Shown: positions 26,901 through 36,900 of the stretch, piece after piece
Layout of the letters: each line of letters starts with the position of its first letter
Numbering within the stretch: the first letter of the stretch is position 1
NCBI RefSeq assembly: GCF_037126465.1
Contig: NC_088206.1
Coordinates: 74,155,687 to 74,219,686, forward strand
Length of the DNA stretch: 64,000 bases
Direction of reading: 5' to 3'
From: Ornithodoros turicata
Taxonomy: Eukaryota; Arthropoda; Arachnida; Ixodida; Argasidae
Program-made: the position numbers and the translations under genes
The notes under the pieces: model-generated
Databases searched by the model: none
Seen by the model: the letters and a program-made list of their open reading frames with translations, nothing else
What the model was told of the DNA's origin: nothing

Positions 26901-27692
26901 TATAAAGGCTGCTAGACGTGGCCCACGGTACACTGGTTAAAACTGGACAGGGGAAAAATTGGAATAGAGAAGCAGGAATAAGGAGGGAAAAGGCGTGTTT
27001 GTGTTTTCAAATCCCACGAGGTGAATAGAGAAAACTTGGGATTAAGCCTCATGGTAGAAGAATTATAAAGGCTGCTAGACGTGGCCCACGGTACACTGGT
27101 TAAAACTGGACAGGGGAAAAATTGGAATAGAGAAGCAGGAATAAGGAGGGAAAAGGCGTGTTTGTGTTTTCAAATCCCACGAGGTGAATAGAGAAAACTT
27201 GGGATTAAGCCTCATGGTAGAAGAATTATAAAGGCTGCTAGACGTGGCCCACGGTACACTGGTTAAAACTGGACAGGGGAAAAATTGGAATAGAGAAGCA
27301 GGAATAAGGAGGGAAAAGGCGTGTTTGTGTTTTCAAATCCCACGAGGTGAATAGAGAAAACTTGGGATTAAGCCTCATGGTAGAAGAATTATAAAGGCTG
27401 CTAGACGTGGCCCACGGTACACTGGTTAAAACTGGACAGGGGAAAAATTGGAATAGAGAAGCAGGAATAAGGAGGGAAAAGGCGTGTTTGTGTTTTCAAA
27501 TCCCACGAGGTGAATAGAGAAAACTTGGGATTAAGCCTCATGGTAGAAGAATTATAAAGGCTGCTAGACGTGGCCCACGGTACACTGGTTAAAACTGGAC
27601 AGGGGAAAAATTGGAATAGAGAAGCAGGAATAAGGAGGGAAAAGGCGTGTTTCTGTTTTCAAATCCCACGAGGTGAATAGAGAAAACTTGGA
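2969..27692. repeat. 163-bp satellite array, about 152 tandem copies
   Basis: A unit of 163 bp (sometimes 162) repeats head to tail for 24.7 kb. Using the landmark TAGACGTGGCC, positions 3121, 3284, 3446, 3609 and 3772 begin the series, and about 150 periods separate 3121 from 27565. The plus strand is purine-rich in part of each unit (GGAATAAGGAGGGAAAAGG) and each unit has a TATA-like TTATAAAGG. Units are highly similar and fall into a few variant classes, for example GTTTGTG or GTTTCTG, GAATAGCTAAAACTTGAG or GAATAGAGAAAACTTGGG, and CCCACGG or CCCGCGG. The 163-bp period is not a multiple of three, and the few open frames are by-products. I see no CENP-B box. The right edge decays over 27690-27715. 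Confidence 0.98.
14260..15120. repeat. Most diverged sub-block of the satellite
   Basis: Here the units carry private changes: GGAATGAAAAGG instead of GGAGGGAAAAGG, TTTCTATTTTC, AAACCCCACG, a missing A in GGGGAAAATTGG and a shortened TTAAAAGGGACAGG near 14878. Units on both sides are much more uniform. The block may be an older remnant that the homogenisation of the flanks has not reached. It also keeps the longest minus open frames inside the array (14527-14787 and 14806-15111), which I regard as accidental. Confidence 0.7.
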
Positions 27693-27715
27693 AATAACTC
27701 TGATAGTAGAATCGT

Positions 27716-27740
27716 CATTTGTACTAAGCGGGTACAAATG
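27716..27740. repeat. Small inverted repeat at the right edge of the satellite
   Basis: The arms CATTTGTAC (27716-27724) and GTACAAATG (27732-27740) are perfectly complementary around a 7-base loop. They lie just past the last recognisable satellite bases. The role is unknown. Confidence 0.55.
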
Positions 27741-28043
27741 TCTGTATTTTCATTGGTATCAGAGCTATAGGGTGGCGGTGGGGGAATGTGCGTCCTGGGC
27801 CGGCTTCTATGGTTAAGTATTGAAACGGGCTTCACGAATCAGATTTTGGAAGTTGAGTTCATTTTGAACAACGAAATAGATTGATGGAAATAATTGCACT
27901 GCTATATATGCCACGAAATATGAGAATATAAAGAGAACAGTTGAACATTTGTACGCCTTGAGCCTTTGAGGGGAGTGATCAAATGTGAAAAGGGGACCAA
28001 CCTTACAGACCACTTACAACCTCCTCGGCGCACCACTGGGAGT
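27741..28043. other. Unassigned spacer
   Basis: This stretch lies between the satellite edge and the foldback element. It is AT-rich with scattered short frames on both strands, and I see no coding, RNA or repeat signature. Confidence 0.5.
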
Positions 28044-29463
28044 GAGTCATTCCAGCTCAAACGTCCCAACGGTGTTGCTCGACCAACGTCCATTTCAGAG
28101 AAAAAATATATGTTGGAACATGCGTAAACGTGGACCAGAAAAAAAGTTTTTTTTCACTGTAGAAAGGCCGTATGGCGGGATCGAATGTCGGCTCTGCGCG
28201 AAAAACCATGGCGCGCTTTGGCGCTTGTGGAGGGAATACGGATGTAAATAATTAAAAAAATTCGAATTAGGTCGTTTTAAGGAAGGATAGTGTCATCTCT
28301 GATAGCTTCCGTGCCTCATGCGATCAACGCATTAAAACATTATGGACAAGCAAAATCAGCGCACATTGTGCCAAGTTCTGTATTTTTTTTTCCTTAACAT
28401 CGGTTGGCTAAAATCAGTTGTATATATATTTCTACGGTAGGAAAGTACCAATAAATTCACAAAAAAATATTTTAGGTCATATGACATATGGTTTATTTTC
28501 TAAAAAAATGCGAAGCTGGCCTTTTGAGCAAATATTGGCAAATTCGGCGTGCAAAAAAGGGATTGGTGGACGAGATACTTATCCGAATTTACCACCGAAG
28601 TAGGCCGACAACGGCAAGCCCTTTCAACATCACCACCACCACCACCACCACCACCACCACCACCGAAGTACTCATCATTGTCCCGGCTACCAACACTGAA
28701 AGTTTTTTGCGCTCCAGGGCGTTTTTTGTTTATCGCGGGTGAAGAATTTTTAAAGATTTCGTACTACGAGAAACATGAAATGGCGCAGAGCAATACATTT
28801 ATTACAACGGCGGCGGCGGCGACGTGCAGCGGCGTCACAAGCATTCACTTGTAGGAGGCAACATTTGCAGATTACTAGTCCTGTAGCATTGCATGCTGCG
28901 AGGCAATGGTTTGTGCCAAGGGAATCTGTTTAATCGTCCACCAATCGGTTTTTTGCACGCCGAATTTGCCGATATTTGCTCATATGGCCAACGTCGCAAT
29001 TTTTTAGAAAATAAACCGTATGTTACATGAACTAAAATAATTTTCAGTGCAATGTATTGGCACTTAACCATCTGACAAAATAGAGTCAGCTGATTTTAGC
29101 CAACCGTTGCTAAAAAAAACCCCAACATGGCACAATGTGCGCTGACGTTGCTTGTCCAGTATGTTTTAATGCGTTGATCGCTTTAGGTAAGGAAGCTGTC
29201 AGAGATGACATTATCTATCCTTAAAACGACCTAATTCGATTTTTTTAATTATTTACAGCCGTATTCCCTCCACAAGCGCCAAAGCGCGCGCCCTGGTTTT
29301 TCACCCGGAGCCGACATTCGACCCCGCCCTACGGCCGTTCTAAACTGCGTTGGAAAAAATATTTTTTTCTGGTGCTGGCTTACGCATGTACCAACATCAT
29401 ATATTTTATTCTCGGAAATGGACGTTGGTCGAGCAACACCAGTGGGACGGTTGAGCTGGAATG
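28044..29463. mobile_element. Foldback element with arms of about 0.5 kb
   Basis: The left arm (about 28044-28580) returns as its reverse complement at about 28937-29463. Matching landmarks are GTCATTCCAGCTCAA at the outer ends, TTGCTCGACCAACGTCCATT, CTTTGGCGCTTGTGGAGGGA, AATTAGGTCGTTTTAAGGA, GATCAACGCATTAAAACAT and AAATTCGGCGTGCAAAAAA. I judge the arms roughly 85% alike. The centre holds a (CCA)n run near 28631-28662 and a GGC-rich run near 28809. No transposase is encoded, so it is non-autonomous. I find no certain target duplication and do not assign a superfamily. Confidence 0.85.
28631..28664. repeat. (CCA)n microsatellite
   Basis: About eleven CCA triplets sit in the unpaired centre of the foldback element. 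Confidence 0.9.
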
Positions 29464-29906
29464 ACCAAAGTGACAGTTTCATTTCAAGTCCTGAGTCAGA
29501 AAATACTGGTAGGTATTATATTGTTTGCAATGCCAGCCACGAGGCTTGGTGAATATGTGCCGTTCGTAGTAGAGTCCGTAGATTGTTATTTTTTTCGCAA
29601 CACTTGGTTGGAACTCTGTAAGGTGTCACAGGGGCGGAGCCCTATCCTGCAGACGTCAATCCGAGATCGCGACGCCCACCTATTTCCAGTCCCATTGAGG
29701 CAGACACCACTCTTAATACTGAAAAATCGCAATAAGCAAAACGGGACGTAACCGATTAAAACTGGCGAAAAATTTGAAGAGAGAATAAACAGGGAAAATG
29801 CAGGAGAAATGTCATGGTGTAAAAAGGGTGGAATAAAGAGGGGACGTTTCACCGCAGGCAACAGATGTCCCTATCGATATCATCACGTGCGGCCGTTCCT
29901 TTCTAC
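29464..29906. other. Spacer before the lysine-rich gene
   Basis: No supported gene. A short stretch near 29756-29800 (ATTAAAACTGG followed by an A/G-rich run) loosely resembles the 163-bp satellite, too weakly to call. The segment may contain the promoter and 5' UTR of the gene starting at 29907. Confidence 0.35.
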
Positions 29907-31193
29907 ATGGTCACTTTTCTCACCTCAAGAAAGAAGGCTCTGTGCAAGACGGTGTTTTTGCTCGCTGCTTTCAGCAACAAACAGGAACCTGGCCTTTTTC
30001 TTTGGCTATTTATAAAGGTACGTACATTTAGGAAGCTCGCATTTAGGAAGAATAGCTCATTTGACCTTCTTCAGGCAAAAGATATTTTCCTGTGGATCGC
30101 AAGGCCCTGTTGCTGGAAGCAACAAGGACAACTTTCTGATGAGGATCAAGGCCTCCTGTCATCAAGTGAAGGGTAATTCCTTTCACTTGGCCTTTTACGC
30201 TGCTTACACTGTTTGCAGGTCAACGAACGCTCGGCAGTTGGATCAAGAAACGCAACCAGCGACCAATAAAGCTCCCGTAACCGAAGAAATAATCGAAAAA
30301 TGCCTCACGGGAGGAACCAAAGGAAAGCCCAAAAGGGAACCGAGACAAAAGAAGAGACCCACAACTCAGCCATCGGCAGACAGGAAAGCAGCTTCCAAAG
30401 GCCCAAAGCAGCCCAAGAAGAGGAGTCAACCTATTGGTGAAAGCAAGAAGAAAAAAGAAAGAGTGCATAAAAGGCCACTTGCAGGTAAGTTTTTGGGGAG
30501 CGCAGTTTTTCTCTTTGTTTTTAATACAACACTCTGTATATTGCAATCATTCAAGAAACGACCAATGGCAACTTTCCCAAATCGTTGGACCAGAGGACTT
30601 TCCGACGGAAAGATAACATTGGAGGAAAATTTCCAGAGAAGTTCTGCGCCTATGTGGAGCTTTTAGACGAAGAAAGACCAGGAATTGTTATAGAGGCACA
30701 AAAGGTTCATCCACCCATCGGAGTATTTGCGGAAAAAGGGACGTCTGTCAGGAGACGGTCCATCAACCGTTTACTCCGAGAGATCGTTCACAATTGTTCT
30801 AAAATTATGAAACTCGTTCAAGATGGCGAAACGGACGTCGGAGGCATAAATGACGTTCAATGGAAAGAAGGCAACGTTCCCCCCACGGTGCAAAGTGGTC
30901 GCGCGGATGTTGACGAGGAACTCCCGGAGCGACACAGTAGGACGAAAGATGACGATCACAAAAAATGTATCGTGCCGCGGCTCCGCAAACTTGATCCAGC
31001 AAACAACGTTTCGAGAAGGACTCCATGGACTAAAGACAAATGCTCCCAGACTGAACCAGATGTAAACCTCAGTAAACGATTGAAACGAAAGTATAGTGTC
31101 AAAAGAGACTGTTGTGAGGATCAAACGTCGTCCCAATACGAAGAGCAGACAGAGGGACATCCTCGTGTGTCCAATAAACGTGCACTCGAATAG
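29907..31193 (+). CDS. Four-exon gene, lysine-rich protein of unknown function
   Basis: Proposed exons are 29907-30017, 30075-30172, 30219-30484 and 30556-31193, giving 370 codons plus a stop. Three junctions agree in phase: GTACGT/TTCAG in phase 0, GTAATT/TGCAG in phase 2, and GTAAGT/TTCAAG in phase 1. Introns are 57, 46 and 71 bp, like the short introns of the neighbouring Eya gene, although 46 bp is very short. The middle is strongly basic (residues about 85-155, with runs such as KRSQPIGESKKKKERVHKRP), suggesting nuclear or nucleic-acid binding. The C-terminal half has a conserved-looking stretch (KFCAYVELLDEERPGIVIEA, then PPIGVFAEKGTSVRRRSINR) and then a polar, charged tail. I recognise no family. 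The ATG and first exon are the least certain parts; upstream exons are possible. No transmembrane segment is convincing. Confidence 0.5.
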
Positions 31194-33937
31194 CAGCTGT
31201 TAGGCACGGATGTCCCAGTAGTCTTTGTCCCCAGGAAGATTCCTATCACGCGACTGATCTTGAAAGCTGATAACAGCTTCCATGTTGCATATTTGGGAAG
31301 TATATGAAGGACCGTCTTTCGCGCACAGGAAACATATTTTTCATTGGGAGGAATAAGTTTCACTAAATTTAGACTGGAATACCATCGTTGGAATATCGCC
31401 TCCATCCGCTAATTGATTGTCCTCCCGCCCATTTTGGGAGCTCCACCCGGCAAAGGCGGAGCCTAACCAGGGTCGATGAGGTTCCAGCCGAGCGGCATCC
31501 ATTTCGGGCCGGAGTTCGGGCCGCACACGATTATGCTCTACGGCGTGCCGCCATCGCAGGTAAGCCCTTCATTTCTTCGCGCATCCAATAGCGATCCATA
31601 CACCGACCGAGATTCTAAGGAGAAAGACCGTTGAAAAACCCTAGATGATGGCACTAATGGCACCCTTTGAGGTAAGGACGGTAGAGGAAACTCGACAGGA
31701 CGGTGAAAGTGACCCATCTTTCATGCTTTAATTCATTCTTGGGTGGTCTTTTGTTCCAAAGCAAGGGTTGTCGGTTTTCTTGGTTTCTTTGTTGCACATC
31801 AGGATGAGATTTCCTTACCTTCTACTCTCTTCTCTATCGGGTAATAAATGATTCGCATTTTGCGACAATCCAGGAAATAGTGATCCACTTACGGTGCGTG
31901 AAAAATATTGGTCGAACGAAACTGCTTAGCTCGTTGTAGCGAAGCTAATCAAGTCGCCACAAGGGGGCGGTTCAATAGACACTTATTACGTACGCCTCTT
32001 TCCCACAAGGGACTTTCCCACAAAGCTCCCTCGGAGAACTCCATTGTGGGGGTTTCGCATTCAGGACAACAACAAAGTTTGGTTGGGAGCGCTTTTTGTC
32101 GTCTGGCTTTTCCCCGGTTATGCTTCAATATTTGCGACAGCTTTTCTTCCCCCGCTCACATTTGTCGGACTCTGTTGGTGGTAACCAATGATGGCCGTAG
32201 CGAGCAAAACGACGCTTAAACGACCGTCCATTTTCTGACAACTTTTCTGTCCTCGAAGGAAAATCCTTTTGTCTGCTGGGCAAATTGACGCGCGATCCAG
32301 TTACACGGAGGGCGCCATGTGACGTCACACGGTTGTCGTGACAACCAGCAGACGCGCTCCCTGCTGTTTCATTGTTCCCCTTCTTTTTCTCTCCGCAGTA
32401 TCTTTTATTTGCGAGGCTCTGTTTTTGGGATGTCTTCTCTACTATCTCAACGTGGTTTTCATTAAGCACCGACGGTTTCCTCCATCTACCTTCAGTAAGG
32501 GCTTTCACAAAATAGAAAAGAATCCTCCCCTCCACTTGATTGTAAGTTCCCCTCCTGAGTGATTTATGGACCGATTGAGATGTGTTTGTACAAGAGGGGC
32601 GTAGAGGGGCGGGCTAATGAGTGCCTTTTCACGCGTCCATTGAGATAAATATATTCAAAGTCCCAAGGTTCACGTCCGATTATCGTTGCTCATAACCTCT
32701 CGACGAAACCTGCCAAGGTTGCATTTGAAATCCAAAAGAGGGAGATTTTCACAAAACGTGCGTTTCAAGATGGCATCCTCGAGGGTCAAGGATGGGATTG
32801 TCCAGATGGGGAGATCTTATCGACCACTGGTCTAACCGAGCGTCGGTCAACGCAGCTGTACATAGCTTTCAAAGAAGCCATTTTCTCAGAGAACGCTGAA
32901 GCTCGAGGATGTAGCCATTTTCGTCAGTAAATAGATTTATTATTTTGATTTATATTTATTATACTCTCACGTGTTCCACACACTGTACAGGCGTCAAAGT
33001 GCGAAAATGAAAGTGTAGATGGCGCCCTCAAAGTGCATTGTAGACGTGGTTTCTAGAACATGCTTGATCATGAGGAGGCAGCGACAGAGTCCACTCCACG
33101 AGCAAGCGAGCTACTGGATAGAGTTTTACCGCCATGAGCATTTGAATGCCTCTCTCAACATTTCATCCCCGCATCGTTTTATCGAAATTTTCGTCACTGT
33201 CTCGAGCGTCCACTTAAAATGTGAACCACGGCTGTACAAGACGTATTCACCGGTAGTCTAAACACACGTGTCCTTATTGTCATCTAATCGACATCTTTCT
33301 TGGCACAAAAAATATCGCTTTCGGAGGCCCACATTTTCCGGAAGATACGAACTAGGGTTTCTTAATTCCTACGGTGACAGCGAAAGAAAAGAGCGCTGAT
33401 TTGAGCCAGTGCTGAGAAGGTAGCAGCGCATAAAATGGCGAGAGTGCTGCTCCGATTGGGTAACACGCGAGCACCGCCTCTACGAACGGATATAATTCCC
33501 GCCCTCTGAAAATGTCTCCTCTGCTCACATTAATATCTTTTTGATTTATCGAGTTTTTTTTATTTGTGAGATAACCAAAGGGGATTTTTCCATTTCTCTG
33601 GGGGTTCCAACCAGTGGCCGTACCTTGCTAGTGCATACGGGAAACGACGGTCTTCACTCTGGCTACGTGCCTGCTTAGAACGTGACACAGCGTCTCCTTT
33701 AGAATCCTCTTGCATGTTGGGACGGAGTTGAGTTTGTATTTGTGAACGCAAAATGACTTGGAAAATCCGTCGAGTGGCCAGTAGAAAACGCGGTGTCCCC
33801 AAGATTCCCGAAAAGTGAATATATTGACGTCTGTTATCGCGATAAGCGGTCTTCCCTCGAGGCGGAGTGGTTTCGCCCTCCCGGGGGCTGAGTTTCTCCC
33901 TCCGCCTCTGACGTCTCAGTACAGTTCTTTGCGAGCC
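31194..33937. other. Intergenic region upstream of Eya, possible promoter and 5' UTR
   Basis: No gene is well supported. A possible short exon ends at a consensus donor (GCAG|GTAAGC) at 31560, open in two frames from about 31470. It could be an untranslated or alternative first exon of Eya or part of another gene. The region is rather GC-rich with a perfect cAMP-response palindrome at 32320-32327. Minus frames of 136 codons (32125-32535) and 130 codons (33560-33952) share a similar stretch (ARYGHHWLPP and ARYGHWLEPP), which suggests a repeated element rather than genes. Confidence 0.4.
32320..32327. promoter_or_regulatory. CRE-like palindrome TGACGTCA
   Basis: A perfect 8-bp CREB/ATF consensus lies in a GC-rich stretch about 1.6 kb upstream of the Eya start codon. 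The match is exact; any role in Eya or in another promoter is inference. Confidence 0.3.
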
Positions 33938-36900
33938 ATGGTTGATCTTCAAGACCCCGTTCTTCAGCCGCAGGTGAGATTTCTTTTCAATTCATGAGAC
34001 ACGTCATGTTTCGCATCTGAGATTGGCTTTCCCAAAATACGATTGTCATAGATGGATACGCTGTCTGGCTTTACCGCCAGTTTTCTTTCTTTTTAAGAGC
34101 AAAGCTTCGACGTGTATGTTCCTGTTCTGAAAAAAGAATCTCCCCCAGTGTGCCAAAATACACTTGGAGCGAATAATGAGGAATAGCCCGATACGACCTG
34201 TTGATGCCTATAGGAGAGAACATGGACAGGACAGACATTTTTATCCCACGGATTGAAAACTTTTGCTCCATCGTAAAACTCGGCATGAAAACGATGCCCC
34301 TGAACAGGAAAAGAACACTGCTTGAAATAATCTCTCAGAATTTTTTTAAAAGTCGCAGTATTAGCGCTACTAATGAGCGTACATAAAACGTTTCGTTAAG
34401 CACGAACCCTAATACGACAAAAGTTACAATCGGTCGCTTCTGTCTAGGACACCCGGAACCTTAGTAACACACTCGAAACGCTACAAAATCGAGCTTCATC
34501 ACTAACAATTATCGGTTCCCATCTCCTACTTTATGTCGTAACTTGATCTACGACGAATATTTGTCTCGCCTCTGTTTATTTTTTAAGTTGTATCATTACC
34601 ATTGCGTCCTTACTGGACCCTGCGTCATATTTTTCTCCTACACTCTTAAAAATGAACTTCACCGCATAGCACGCTCCACGCCAACCATAATCTCCAATCA
34701 TATCGCCATCTGCCCTGATTTGTTGAACACGGGAGGTGTACGCTTTTTTATGACAATTATGAACAGCATAAGTGTCACAAAACGGCGTAGGTCTCTCGTT
34801 TTCAACAAATAAGAGCTGATAACGATATCATTCGAGATGATGGTTGGCTAAGAGCGTGCTATGCGGTTCATTTCAAAGAGTGTAGGGTTGAGCATCGCAT
34901 GAAAATCAAACGGGGACATTTTCTCCACTGACACCAGTGACCATTTAGAGAGAATTATCTTTTTAGGAGTAGACTTTGTGTTCATACACATTCTCATCTA
35001 ATGCCCCTTTTCTGGTATAGTAGTAAAGAAATAAATGTGAAGCATCCAATGAAGTTCCCAAACTGCGCCGTATTTTTGGCCGACTAAGGAATCCATTCAG
35101 GAGCTTTTCATAGTAATGCCCCCTTTCGGGCTCAATAAAGTGAAATGAAATATTCAATCGAAAACTCTTGTTTTTGCAGACAACGGGGTTTTCCCGTCCT
35201 CGAAGAGGGGGGTCCCATACCCCATCACGAACCCTTTCAAGATCAAATTGCCGCCCTGCCAATTAAGTCAATTGCGAAAATAATGAACACTTGTCACCGA
35301 GCTGCGAGAGAGGAAGAAACATCCACTTCCCCCCCCCCCCAAAAAAAAAAGAAAGAAAAGAAAACGTTAAGAAGGTCTATTATTGGTGACCCAAACTGTG
35401 GATAAATGTATTTTGACGCAAATCTTGCCAAGATTAGGAAGAATGGCAGATAATGGGCAACACCGAGCTTTGCTCATGTTGGAAACGCGCTCAGTATAAA
35501 TGCTGTTCCGTGTTGTGGGCTCGACTAGTTTCTACATCGGGCTTTTCGCCACGGTGGCAAAGACACGAAAATATTGCGTGTGGGACGGACAAAAGCACAG
35601 TATGTAATTGCGTGAAATATTTCACTCGTGTGACTCCGAATTGTGGGTTTGAAATAAGTTGCTCAGAACAGAAGACACCTGCGTAGGAAAGACTTGGAGC
35701 GGGCGTTGCCATGGTTGCCAGAACTGTCATGGCTGCTGGCGATCAGATGTCAGCCTCCGGGAAGGAAGGCTCGGATCATGTTACCGAACGCTCAAGGCCT
35801 TTGCAGCGTCGCCATCGAAAAACATCCCCGAACGATGACAGCGTATCTTCATTCGAATACCATATTTGCGAAATGGGTTCGCGTCGCTGATATAGTCCTA
35901 CTCCGATAATGTGTCCCACGGGACGCGTTAAGGACAAACTGTCTTTTCGGGAGCCGACCGGCTTCCAACAACGCTGTCACGAAGCCATTTCAAACTTTCA
36001 CGATGAACACCATGTTTATGCTTTTTCGTTTGTGGCGAGAAGTGACAAACATGATTGAATACACATGATACGGAACATGAGGACACTTGGGTGTCATAAC
36101 GTGTCTATGGGAAAGATAATGAATGCTGGGCTTGCCATGCAGTCAATGAATAAGACATCCCCGCCATTACTGGAAACGGCACTTGACAAGTTATCGTGTC
36201 ATTGGAATCAATCTATGCTATGAGTACAAGCAGCACATGAACTGAGACTCGTTTCAGGTAAAACGTAGCCGACGTGAGAGTGACTCTGACCTCGCCAGCC
36301 GCCACCAAGTCATAGATTCGAGGTAAGCTCTTTATGACTGTGGCTTTTGGCGCCCGCACAGAAGAAACACAGACACAGATTTATTGCCACATCACGTATG
36401 GATAAATACTTTTACTCGAAATTCTTACTTGGTAAGAGAATCCACCGGAAATGCTGCGGGTTGCACGCTACACACCCACTGCGTTTTGGGCTACGTGGTT
36501 TCCAACGCTGTTGATGCTCGCAGAAAAACCTTGTTTAACACGATCCCGACAAAAAATAATTGCAAACTTGGGATGGATTCTACCCAACAAGATAGACCAT
36601 CTGGTTGACTCATTAACATCATTGTGGTAGGCGAGGCTACGGAGGCGGACCACGCATGAGAAGAATCCGTCATTTTGTCATACAAAGGCAATATCCGCGA
36701 AGGACACGTGTAGAAGAAACCTTTTCCCTACACTAGGCTGCTTCTGGAGTAGAAATATTTGCGGAAACGCACTACAGACAAACAGCTCGGATGAATCACA
36801 GCAGGAGATCCTTCTTGGGAAAAAGGACTCCCAATATTCCTCATCAAACAGCGTAAATGATGGAGCGTAAAGGAACTGTTACTCTGCCCTTTTACACTTT

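Noticed and set aside
2969..27692. CRISPR array
   Set aside because: Uniform tandem units with no unique spacers, in a eukaryotic setting.
2969..27692. CENP-B box in the satellite unit
   Set aside because: The unit lacks the TTCG....A..CGGG pattern; centromere identity cannot be inferred from a CENP-B site.
29750..29810. Isolated satellite monomer
   Set aside because: Only ATTAAAACTGG and an A/G-rich run are shared; too short and low in complexity.
30585..30587. Translation start for the second half of the lysine-rich gene
   Set aside because: The codon is TTG and the frame continues upstream into a spliced exon in phase.
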